Made by a program: the position numbers and the translations under genes. 17,350 bases of DNA from CAYYNP01 sp964472545 (lineage in GTDB: Bacteria; Planctomycetota; Planctomycetia; Pirellulales; Thermoguttaceae): the NCBI GenBank assembly GCA_964472545.1, contig CAYYNP010000218.1, positions 1 through 17,350 of the forward strand, read 5' to 3'. How positions within the stretch are numbered: the first letter of the stretch is position 1; every line of letters begins with the position of its first letter. Positions 7,446 to 14,567 of the stretch are shown here, piece after piece. A model generated the notes under the pieces. It ran no database searches. It had not been told where the DNA came from and was given only the letters and a program-made list of their open reading frames with translations.

Positions 7446-9278
7446 ATGTTGTTGCACGCCCTGACCCTGGTCACGATCCTCTCCTCCCAGCCGGCACCGT
7501 CCGCGCCCGAGCTCACCGATCCGGCGTTGCCCGCGTCGCTCGATCTGGAGGCGATCCGAGCGCTGCCCGTGCAACACGATGGCCGTTGGCCGCCGCTGGA
7601 CACCGCGGCGCGAGACATCGTCGAGACGGTGACCGGCACGTCCTTCTTCCAAGGGCACGACCCCGTGGTAGTGCTGCTGGCGTGGACGTTTGCGCCGCAG
7701 GAGTGGAGCCGGGCTCGGTTGATCAGCATTCCTGAGGCCGAGTTGCGCGAGGAACTGGAATTGTCCGAGTCGCGGACGGCTTTCTGTTATGCCGAGTTGG
7801 CCGGCCATCGACGACTCGACCAGGTACTCCATACTCCAACGCCGCCCGGCCAGAAGCCCGACGCCTTGCTGCTGAAGGCGCGTGATATCCGCGAGAAACT
7901 AGACGCCCTGGAACGGGCCTTCGGGCCGGGCGCGATCCGCCCGATCCCCTCACCGGACGATCCTCTCGGCCCAGCCAGAGCCGTCGGGGCCGCCTCGCCC
8001 CACGGCGGCGAAGCGACGTCCGCCGCTGCCGGGGAGGCGTGGAAGGCCCTCCGCGAGGCGTTCGCCGAAGACGACGCCGAGGCGTTCTCGGCGGCCGCAG
8101 AGCAACTCGCAGAGGAGTTGGAGAAGTTGCCCGCCGCCTACCGCCCCGATGCGGATCGGATCGCGTTGGAACTGAGCTACAACAAGCTGCGCCCGTTCCG
8201 CATCGCGTGGATCGTGATGCTTCTCGGGGCCGCGCTGGCAGCGGCGGCGATGCTCGTCCGCCGGGGTTGGTTCGACGTGGTGGTCGTCGTCGGCATCTTC
8301 GCCGGCTTTGTCGTCCTCACCTACGGCCTTTCCATGCGGTGGCGCATTGCCGGACGGATCCCGGCGGCCAACATGTTCGAGTCGCTGCTGTTTCTCAGTT
8401 GGGGCATGGGCGCGTTCGCCGTCGGATCGGCCTTCGTGTTTCGTCACCGGCTGGTGCCGTTGACCGCCGCGGCCACGGGCGCCGTCGCCTTGATCCTGGC
8501 GGACAACCTGTACTTGGATCAGTTCATTCGGCCGCTCAAACCGGTATTGCAGGACACGATCTGGATGTCGATCCACGTGCCGGTGATCATGGTCTCCTAT
8601 TCGGTGTTGGCGTTGGCGGTGGTGATCGCCCACGTGCAACTGGTGATCATGACCGTCACGCCGCGTCACCGCGAACTGATCAAGAGCGTCGATACACTAC
8701 ACTACTGGTACGTCCACGTCGGATCGATCCTGCTGGTTGCGGGCATCATCACCGGGAGCATGTGGGCCGCCTCGTCCTGGGGGCGCTACTGGGGCTGGGA
8801 TCCCAAGGAGGTCTGGTCGCTGGTGGCCTGCCTGGGATACTTGGCCATCCTGCACGCGCGACTCGACCGCGCCAGGACGCCCGGCTGGCTGCAGGCGGTC
8901 GGAGCGATCCTCTGTCTGGCGTTGTTCGTGGCCGTGGTGCCGAAGTTGGACCCGAAGACGTGGAGCTACGGGCTGGCTTTGGCGGGGACGCTCGGGGCCA
9001 TGGTCTTCTTCGTGCTGGCCCGCGGCCGGGCAGCCGTTGCCTTCATGAGCGTGCTCGCGTTTTGGCTGATCGTGATGACCTACGTCGGCGTCAACTACGT
9101 GCTGGGAACCGGGCTGCACAGCTACGGGTTCGGCGCCGGCGCCGTGGCGAACTATTTCCTCTGGATCGGCAGCATCGATCTGGGGCTCGTGCTGGCGCTG
9201 GCCGGCACGGCCGTCTACTTCGAGCAGACTGCGTCGCCCAGCACGCCGCCGGGGGAGAAGAACGTCGCCACGGCATGA
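7446..9278 (+). CDS. ccsA: Cytochrome c biogenesis protein CcsA with long periplasmic N-terminal extension
   Basis: The 610-residue product is the heme-handling partner of ResB. I chose the ATG at 7446 because GGAG lies 5 nt upstream and it begins a signal-like hydrophobic stretch (MLLHALTLVTILSS). An upstream in-frame start would overlap resB. Residues 25-250 form an alanine- and glutamate-rich soluble region without membrane segments. About ten or eleven membrane helices follow from 253. The WWD signature that binds heme is SSWGRYWGWDPKEVW (443-457). Candidate axial histidines are His377 (SIHVP) before it and His558 (LHSYG) after it. Classical CcsA proteins are much shorter, so the N-terminal 250 residues are an extension of unknown role. 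The resB-ccsA pairing makes the function secure. Confidence 0.93.
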   Translation: MLLHALTLVTILSSQPAPSAPELTDPALPASLDLEAIRALPVQHDGRWPPLDTAARDIVETVTGTSFFQGHDPVVVLLAWTFAPQEWSRARLISIPEAELREELELSESRTAFCYAELAGHRRLDQVLHTPTPPGQKPDALLLKARDIREKLDALERAFGPGAIRPIPSPDDPLGPARAVGAASPHGGEATSAAAGEAWKALREAFAEDDAEAFSAAAEQLAEELEKLPAAYRPDADRIALELSYNKLRPFRIAWIVMLLGAALAAAAMLVRRGWFDVVVVVGIFAGFVVLTYGLSMRWRIAGRIPAANMFESLLFLSWGMGAFAVGSAFVFRHRLVPLTAAATGAVALILADNLYLDQFIRPLKPVLQDTIWMSIHVPVIMVSYSVLALAVVIAHVQLVIMTVTPRHRELIKSVDTLHYWYVHVGSILLVAGIITGSMWAASSWGRYWGWDPKEVWSLVACLGYLAILHARLDRARTPGWLQAVGAILCLALFVAVVPKLDPKTWSYGLALAGTLGAMVFFVLARGRAAVAFMSVLAFWLIVMTYVGVNYVLGTGLHSYGFGAGAVANYFLWIGSIDLGLVLALAGTAVYFEQTASPSTPPGEKNVATA

Positions 9279-9292
9279 GCAGGAGAGTCGCA

Positions 9293-9320
9293 GCGGCACG
9301 TCGCGGGGCCGTGGTGCCGC
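9293..9320 (+). terminator. Stem-loop after ccsA
   Basis: GCGGCAC (9293-9299) and GTGCCGC (9314-9320) are perfect 7-bp inverted repeats with a 14-nt loop, 14 nt after the ccsA stop. No T-run follows, so this is not a canonical intrinsic terminator. It could stabilise the mRNA 3' end or act with Rho. Confidence 0.35.
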
Positions 9321-9724
9321 AGATCGGTTCCAAGGGCCGCACTGCCGGTGACGAACTCCCCGGGCGTCGGCCCGCCGGTATAATGGTCATGTCTCCTGTG
9401 AAGCAATGCGAGACAACCGTCACGCAACTGGTTGTGTTTCGGCCGAAATCCCATCACTACACGACGGATGTGGCCCCGACGAGAAGTCGGAAAGCCACCG
9501 CAGGGGACATATCCCACTGCGCGAAGTCTAGCACGGATGGGCCCAATAGGCAGTGGTCTTGCCCTTCCGGCGAGGGTGCATGAATCGACTCGAAGCATGG
9601 ACTGAGGGCGTTTTGAATCGTGGAACGTCTTGCACCGATCGGCCGATTCTCTGCTCGGACATATGGCGCTGAGTCGGTCGACAATCCCCTTCCAATTTCC
9701 GCGCCGCTCGCTTATCCTGATATC

Positions 9725-9760
9725 TTGACAGTTAGTCCCGCTCACGGTGTTTTGAAACAC
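9725..9760 (+). promoter_or_regulatory. Possible promoter/operator with TTGACA and imperfect palindrome
   Basis: A perfect TTGACA (9725-9730) is followed 16 bp later by GTGTTTTGAAACAC (9747-9760), which is symmetric at 12 of 14 positions. The palindrome occupies the expected -10 position, where no TATAAT-like hexamer is evident. A weak promoter occluded by a dimeric regulator is one reading. Chance is another. Confidence 0.25.
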
Positions 9761-9892
9761 GAGGCAATCTAGCGCCCGGCTTGAAGACCTTCACTTCGGT
9801 ACTTCTCTGCGTGGGCGTTCTTTAGCCGGTTCTTTCGGATCGGTTTCCTGCAATTTCCACAGACGGCGACAGTCCGTCTCGAGTTAGGAGTG

Positions 9893-9928
9893 ATGGATCG
9901 CCCTGCAACTCTAGAGCATAAGCCATGA
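9893..9928 (+). other. Possible 11-codon leader ORF overlapping the remnant's start
   Basis: An ATG at 9893 opens an 11-residue frame (MDRPATLEHKP). Its TGA overlaps the ATG of the SUMF1-like remnant as ATGA, a layout typical of translational coupling. The AGGAG upstream is only 2 nt from this ATG, which is too close for good initiation, so translation is doubtful. Confidence 0.2.
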
Positions 9929-10179
9929 GACGTTTCATTTTTGGTTTGGCGGTTGTGTTTACGGTACCGTCGGCGAGCGCGGTCCAAGCCGCGATGATCG
10001 ACTATGTAACGGTGGGCGACCCGGGCAACGTCGACGACACGCAGGGCAACGGCTACGGCGGTGTAAACTACGCCTACAACATCGGCAAGTACGAGACAAC
10101 CAACTCCCAATACGCCGAATTCCTCAACGCCGTGGCCGCCGCCGACCCCAACCGCGGCCGGCGGCGGAGACGACGTTGA
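9925..10179 (+). pseudogene. Truncated secreted SUMF1/FGE-sulfatase-like protein (N-terminal remnant)
   Basis: The 84-residue product begins with a signal peptide (about 1-23: basic MRRF, hydrophobic core, then VQAA). It continues with MIDYVTVGDPGNVDDTQGNG, then YGGVNYAYNIGKYETTNSQYAEFLNAV. That is the N-terminal opening of secreted SUMF1-type (formylglycine-generating-enzyme fold) proteins, which I associate with planctomycete genomes. Those proteins are usually several hundred residues. Here similarity stops after AAADPN, the frame ends in an arginine run, and a stop follows. None of the catalytic core is present, so the product cannot be an active enzyme. I read it as a deletion remnant, though a short secreted peptide cannot be ruled out. 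It lies 47 bp upstream of the oxidoreductase. Confidence 0.6.
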
Positions 10180-10226
10180 GTTACAGCCGGCGAACCGTTT
10201 GGATGCGTAGCAGGACGGAGTTGCAG

Positions 10227-11618
10227 ATGGCCCCCACGGAATGGGAACAGTCACTTCAGCCGCAGGGAACGCCGGACGGCCTCAAGTTGGAGGACGGCTC
10301 GCGGGTGGCCGTGGTCGGAGGCGGACCGGCCGGATCGTTCTTCGGCTATTTCCTTCTGGAAATGGCGACCCGGCTCGGTATAGACGTTCACGTGGAAATC
10401 TACGAACCGCGCGATTTCGACCAACCGGCTCCCGGGGGCTGCAACATGTGTGGAGGGATCATCTCGGAAACACTCGTGCAGAATCTGGCCCTGGAGGGGA
10501 TCAATCTCCCGCCCACGCTCGTGCAGAGGGCAATCGACTCCTACGTGTTGCACATGGACGTTGGAAGTGTGCGCATCGCGACCCCGCTCGAGGAGATGAG
10601 GATAGGAGCCGTTACGCGCGGTCCCGGGCCGCGAGACGCACGAGACCGCACGTGGGAGAGCTTTGACCAGCACATGATAACGCTTGCCCGGCAGAAGGGA
10701 GCGAGAGTGGTTCGCAGCCGCGTCGACGACGTCGGCATAGAGATGGGGCGGCCGGTCCTCAAGACCAAGGACGGCACGAGACAACCGTACGACCTCGTTG
10801 CCGTTGCCGTCGGCGTCAACTCGCCGTCCCTGAAACTCTTCGAGGCCCTGGGGCTCGGCTATACTCGCCCGGAAGCGACAAAGACACTGATCCGCGAGTA
10901 CTTCCTGGGGCGGGAAGTGATCGGCAAGACGCTCGGGTCGGCGATGCACGTCTTTCTTCCGAACATCCCCGGGCTGGAGTTCGCCGCGATCATCCCCAAA
11001 GGTGACTACGTGAGCATGTGCCTGCTGGGAGACGAGATCAACAGCTCCCTGGTGGAGAGGTTTGTGCATGCACCCGAAGTTACCGGTTGCATGCCTCAAA
11101 ACTGGCACCCGGACGACCGGGCTTGTCAGTGCATGCCTCGGATCAGCGTTCGGGGGGTCAAGAAGCCGTATGCCGACAGAATCGTGTTCATCGGCGATTG
11201 CGGCGTGACTCGGCTCTACAAGGACGGAATCGGAGCCGCGTACCGAACGGCAAAGGCGGCTTCCCGGACCGCCGTCTTCGAAGGCATCTCCGAGGACGCC
11301 TTTCGCCGACACTACCTGCCCGCCTGCCGGAAGCTGGCAAAAGACAATGCCATCGGTAAGAGGATCTTCGCGGTCACTCGATTGGTGCAGAAGCGACGTT
11401 TCGCCCGTCGCGCCATTCTGCGGATGACGGTCGCCGAGCAGCGAAAGGAAGGCCGCCGACGTCGAATGAGCGGCGTCTTGTGGGACATGTTCTCGGGCAG
11501 CGCTCCATACCGAGACATCCTCCTGCGCACCATGCATCCGGCTTTCATGTGCAGACTCCTCGGCGAACTGCTGGTTTCGCCGTTACTCATGCGCCGCAAA
11601 GAGCGGATTCAGAGGTAG
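10227..11618 (+). CDS. FAD-dependent oxidoreductase, geranylgeranyl-reductase-like
   Basis: I place the start at the ATG preceded by GGAG with 6 nt spacing, giving 463 residues. An N-terminal Rossmann motif VAVVGGGPAGS (27-37) binds the FAD ADP moiety. The second flavin motif IGDCGVTRLYKDGIGAA (322-338) matches the GD...G.GI pattern of the geranylgeranyl reductase / p-hydroxybenzoate hydroxylase fold, but has Cys325 where Ala is usual. Further cysteines form CNMC (72-75), Cys288 and CQC (300-302). From about 350 a basic helical C-terminal region follows, with no clear membrane span. The substrate is unknown: lipid or isoprenoid double-bond reduction is the family precedent, but electron transfer is also possible. 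It heads a tight operon with a cyclic-nucleotide-binding protein 5 nt downstream. Confidence 0.8.
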   Translation: MAPTEWEQSLQPQGTPDGLKLEDGSRVAVVGGGPAGSFFGYFLLEMATRLGIDVHVEIYEPRDFDQPAPGGCNMCGGIISETLVQNLALEGINLPPTLVQRAIDSYVLHMDVGSVRIATPLEEMRIGAVTRGPGPRDARDRTWESFDQHMITLARQKGARVVRSRVDDVGIEMGRPVLKTKDGTRQPYDLVAVAVGVNSPSLKLFEALGLGYTRPEATKTLIREYFLGREVIGKTLGSAMHVFLPNIPGLEFAAIIPKGDYVSMCLLGDEINSSLVERFVHAPEVTGCMPQNWHPDDRACQCMPRISVRGVKKPYADRIVFIGDCGVTRLYKDGIGAAYRTAKAASRTAVFEGISEDAFRRHYLPACRKLAKDNAIGKRIFAVTRLVQKRRFARRAILRMTVAEQRKEGRRRRMSGVLWDMFSGSAPYRDILLRTMHPAFMCRLLGELLVSPLLMRRKERIQR

Positions 11619-11623
11619 AATAG

Positions 11624-12013
11624 ATGAGTACAATCGGTTTGGGGAAAGTCTACGAGGATGGCGAAGTCATCGTGCGTCAAGGCGACGTCGGCGACTGTAT
11701 GTTCGTCATTCAGGAAGGACAAGCTCAGGTGTTGATAGATAAGGGAGGCCAGGAGAGGCTTCTCAGAGTGGCTCGCGAGGGAGAGCTCATCGGGGAGATG
11801 GCCGTTTTCGAGAAACGGGTCCGTTCGGCGACGGTCCGCGCCCTCGGCCGGACGCGCGTGCTGACTATCGACAAGAAGAACTTCCTCCGCCGGATCAGCG
11901 AAGACCCGTCGATCGCCTTCCGCATCGTGCAGACCATGTCTCAAAGGGTCCGCGAGTTGAGCGATGAGGTGGCCCGGCTGGGAGGCGAGTTGGCGGATGG
12001 AGCGAAACAGTGA
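11624..12013 (+). CDS. Single-domain cyclic-nucleotide-binding protein
   Basis: The 129-residue product is one complete CRP-type cyclic-nucleotide-binding domain. The phosphate-binding cassette reads IGEMAVFEKRVRSATVRA. It includes Glu58, which contacts the ribose hydroxyl, and Arg67 in RSAT (67-70), which contacts the cyclic phosphate, so binding should be competent. A C-terminal helix (about 95-119) follows, but there is no helix-turn-helix, kinase or channel module. It therefore cannot act directly on DNA and probably regulates a protein partner. The ATG lies 5 nt after the oxidoreductase stop, and its ribosome binding site (AGAGG) overlaps the end of that gene. That favours the upstream flavoenzyme as partner. 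A class III cyclase is encoded 0.7 kb downstream on the opposite strand. Confidence 0.88.
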   Translation: MSTIGLGKVYEDGEVIVRQGDVGDCMFVIQEGQAQVLIDKGGQERLLRVAREGELIGEMAVFEKRVRSATVRALGRTRVLTIDKKNFLRRISEDPSIAFRIVQTMSQRVRELSDEVARLGGELADGAKQ

Positions 12014-12095
12014 ATACCGAGCAGTTACCTTCCATGGCCGCCAATCGCCGTCGCCTCTTCGGCCCACCCGGCAATCAACGACACAGGTCCGCTAG

Positions 12096-12638
12096 ATGAA
12101 GAAGCAAGATGCCTCTCGCTCCCGATTTACAGATTCCCGCACGATGCAAGTGTCGGCGCCGTCCGCCGCGTGCTTTGCACCCATCCAGCGCATCGGGGGC
12201 GACACGGGTTGGTACTACGGGAAGTGGCTGTGGCGAGTGCGCGGGTTTCTCGACCGGCTCGTTGGCGGAGTCGGGTTGCGCCGCGGGCGAAGGGACCCGG
12301 TCGATTTGCAGATTGGCGACCCCGTCGATTGTTGGCGAGTTGAGGCCTTCGAGCCCGGGCGCCTGCTGCGCCTGAAAGCCGAGTTGAAACTGCCGGGGCA
12401 AGGCTGGCTGGAATTCGAGGTCACCGGCGACGAGGACTCGAGCACGATCAGGCAAACGGCCACCTTCGACCCGGTAGGGCTGCTCGGCGCACTCTACTGG
12501 TACGCCTCCTATCCGCTTCACCAATTGACGTTCGCTGGAATGCTCAGCGGCATTGCGCGCGCCGCGGACGAGATATCGACCGCCGGCGCTCAACGTCGCG
12601 ACTCCCTTTCTTCCGGCGCCGGTGCGATGGGGGAATAG
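12096..12638 (+). CDS. DUF2867 domain protein
   Basis: The 180-residue product matches the DUF2867 pattern. IGGDTGWYYGKWLWRVRGFL (33-52) is followed by the LVGGVGLRRGRRDP block (55-68), WRVEAFEPGRLLRLKAELK (80-98), WLEFEV (104-109) and the aromatic ATFDPVGLLGALYWYASYPL (122-141). DUF2867 is best known as the C-terminal part of NAD(P)-binding SDR-like proteins such as YbjT relatives, and its fold resembles SRPBCC lipid-binding domains. Here it stands alone without the Rossmann half. It is the third gene of the oxidoreductase/cNMP operon after an 82-bp gap, so it may supply a hydrophobic-ligand pocket for the flavoenzyme; that is inference. The start has only AGG 8 nt upstream, and a later ATG at 12144 is possible. 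Confidence 0.8.
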   Translation: MKKQDASRSRFTDSRTMQVSAPSAACFAPIQRIGGDTGWYYGKWLWRVRGFLDRLVGGVGLRRGRRDPVDLQIGDPVDCWRVEAFEPGRLLRLKAELKLPGQGWLEFEVTGDEDSSTIRQTATFDPVGLLGALYWYASYPLHQLTFAGMLSGIARAADEISTAGAQRRDSLSSGAGAMGE

Positions 12639-12701
12639 CGACTCAGGGCATTCGTCGCATCAACGCTCTGCGTGCTTACGGAGCCCGCTTCACGGTAGAA
12701 G
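12639..12701. other. Short convergent intergenic region
   Basis: These 63 bp separate the convergent DUF2867 and cyclase genes. I see no hairpin with a T-run here, so the two transcripts probably overlap at their 3' ends. Confidence 0.4.
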
Positions 12702-14567
12702 TCACTTGGCTTGGAGAGGGATGACGCCGTCCCAATCGGACGGCACCTGCTTCTGCTGAACCAGGTAGGATCGGAGAAACCTGGCCGGTCCGTCGTGCTC
12801 CGGCAGCCGGTCGAGAAGCGAGATCGCCTCGGGCCAGCGTCCCCGGGCGACCGCATCGAGAGCCCTCTCGTGGTCGGCCAGCATTTCGTCGGTTAACTCG
12901 GGGTATTGGCCTCGCGGGAGCATGAGGGCGTAAGGCGTCACGGGCGCGTCCATGCCCATCGGGTAGACACGAGCGAGCCGCCGCAAGCGCGCTCCCGATG
13001 GAAGCGACAGGCGCTTTACGAAGATCGCGGTTGCCTCGTCGATGCAGATGGGAACGCCGAATTGTCTCGTCATTCCCTCCAAGCGGGAACCACGATTCAC
13101 CACCGGCCCGAACACGCCGACCTTCGCCTGTCGGGTGGTTCCGATTCGTCCCGCCAACGCGCGGCCGTGGGCCACGCCGATCCCGACGGAGAAGTGGTGG
13201 AGCAAGCTGGCGGCATTGTCGGCCTCTTTGTGAAACTCGGCCCAGATGGCCAGCGCAGCGCGACACGCAGCGACGGGGCCGTCCTCGAGCGAAACGGGCC
13301 AGCCCCAGAAACCGAGCGCCGCGTCGCCCTGAAAGTCGGCAACCGCTCCGTCGGCGTCTAGAATGCCGTCGGTCATCACCCCCAGCGCTGCATCGACGCT
13401 CTGAAGTAACGTCGGCAAGTCGTCCTGCAACTCTTCGGATTTTCGGGAGAAGCCCCGCACGTCACAGAAGAGAACCGTGATTTCCCGTTCGGCCGGTGTC
13501 AAGATCGTCTGCGAACGCGCGCCGACGATGTTCTCGATCACCTTGGGTGAGAAGAACGCGCTGAGTTGAGTTTTTTGTTCTTGCAGCATCCGGATCTGCC
13601 GAACGGATCCGATGAACTGAGCGACGAGTTCGGTGAATCTCAGGTCTCCCTTCAACTGGTCCTCGGTAACGACCATGGAACCGTCCTTGGCGCCCTTTCC
13701 CGCGACGTACAAGCACCAACCGTGGCACGATTCACAGATGATGGGGGCAACGAAGGCCCACCCCAATCCCTTGGTTACCGTGAATCGGGGTGACGAGTCG
13801 TCCTCGTCCCAGATCTGCATCACGCTCGCGCGCTGGTTCAGCGCCTTCGTGATCAGGCGGCGACTTGGCCGGAAACGGCCGGTAAAGTCGTCCCGCACGG
13901 CGATACGCATCATGCGAGGGGACGGAAATGCCTCGCTGCTCAAGGCGTCTTTCGGAAGTGTTGCCAACTCATAATGCGCAACCGCTACGGCTTCAGACTG
14001 CGGTATGGACTCCAGCAACAGATCCACAACTCGATGCGCCAACTCCTCATCCGTCTGCGACGCGGAAATCAACTGGGGAAGGTCGGAGAGAATATCCAAT
14101 TGCCCCGGTGCGTTGCGGAACTCGGCACACCTGAGTTCTTCCGCCGAGTAGACGTACTCCTCAATGACGCCCTGCGGGCCAACCACGGCTTCGACGTAAT
14201 CCTCTGTCGAATGGTCGTCATCATGAACGGCACTACCGGGCGAACCGGCAGTGGCCCCGTCGCCCTCCGGATGCGCAACCTCGAACACGGTGTCCCCGAT
14301 GCGGAAGGTATCGCCGACGGCAACGCCGATCTCCCGCACCGCCTCGCCGCGGAAAATGATCGGGTTGCGCGCCGCCTGGCGGCACTTGACTTTCAGGTGT
14401 CCCGCCTCCCACCAAAGGTCGGCCTGCTCCCGGGAGATCGCCGGATCCCATGGCACCGCGAAACCACTTTCCGGCGATCTTCCCAGACGCAAGACTGTCT
14501 CGGCCGGAAGCGCTAGGCGCAAGTAATGAGCCGGCTCCCATCCGCGTGCGCAAAGTTCAGCATCCAC
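12702..14567 (-). CDS. FHA-like/GAF/class III nucleotide cyclase
   Basis: This 621-residue cytosolic protein starts at GTG with GGGAG 7 nt upstream. Residues 20-97 resemble an FHA domain (LRLGRSPES at 26-34, ISREQAD at 44-50). The phosphopeptide-binding His of SRxH is Gln48 and the NG motif is missing, so phosphothreonine binding may be lost. A GAF-like region spans about 155-325, a signalling helix QLSAFFSPKVIENIVG 335-349 or so, and the cyclase domain 360-515. Both metal aspartates are present (Asp369 in FCDVRGFS, Asp415 in QGDAALGF), as are the transition-state pair Asn491 and Arg495. The purine-recognising Lys and Asp positions are instead Asp411 and Lys482. A helical tail (555-605) follows. 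It should make cAMP or cGMP, specificity uncertain. It faces the operon with the cyclic-nucleotide-binding protein. Confidence 0.9.
   Translation of the reverse strand: MDAELCARGWEPAHYLRLALPAETVLRLGRSPESGFAVPWDPAISREQADLWWEAGHLKVKCRQAARNPIIFRGEAVREIGVAVGDTFRIGDTVFEVAHPEGDGATAGSPGSAVHDDDHSTEDYVEAVVGPQGVIEEYVYSAEELRCAEFRNAPGQLDILSDLPQLISASQTDEELAHRVVDLLLESIPQSEAVAVAHYELATLPKDALSSEAFPSPRMMRIAVRDDFTGRFRPSRRLITKALNQRASVMQIWDEDDSSPRFTVTKGLGWAFVAPIICESCHGWCLYVAGKGAKDGSMVVTEDQLKGDLRFTELVAQFIGSVRQIRMLQEQKTQLSAFFSPKVIENIVGARSQTILTPAEREITVLFCDVRGFSRKSEELQDDLPTLLQSVDAALGVMTDGILDADGAVADFQGDAALGFWGWPVSLEDGPVAACRAALAIWAEFHKEADNAASLLHHFSVGIGVAHGRALAGRIGTTRQAKVGVFGPVVNRGSRLEGMTRQFGVPICIDEATAIFVKRLSLPSGARLRRLARVYPMGMDAPVTPYALMLPRGQYPELTDEMLADHERALDAVARGRWPEAISLLDRLPEHDGPARFLRSYLVQQKQVPSDWDGVIPLQAK

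Larger units (their letters stand above)
9279..9924. other. 646-bp region without a convincing gene
   Basis: Between ccsA and the SUMF1-like remnant there is no open frame with recognisable protein character. Visible structure is the stem-loop at 9293-9320, a small CGGGC-GTCG-GCCCG hairpin near 9360-9373, a lone TATAAT at 9379-9384, a TTGACA at 9725-9730, a near-palindrome at 9747-9760, and the inverted repeat AGACGG/CCGTCT at 9861-9866/9874-9879. It is the longest gene-free stretch in the window and probably contains the promoter for the genes from 9925 onward. Confidence 0.5.

Noticed and set aside
9379..9384. TATAAT as a promoter for the oxidoreductase operon
   Set aside because: It has no -35 or extended -10 and lies more than 500 bp from the next gene. 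Kept only as a note.
8039..9583. 514-codon plus-strand frame overlapping ccsA
   Set aside because: It is out of frame with ccsA, which has clear membrane segments and the WWD motif. This frame reads as Arg/Gly/His noise.
9215..9760. Leftward frames in the 646-bp gap
   Set aside because: They have no ribosome binding site, no family resemblance, and one overlaps the end of ccsA.
10176..10226. Earlier TTG start for the oxidoreductase
   Set aside because: The ATG at 10227 has a well-spaced GGAG, and the extra residues are basic and unlike the family.
10251..11537. 428-codon minus-strand frame opposite the oxidoreductase
   Set aside because: Shadow of a gene with intact flavin-binding motifs.
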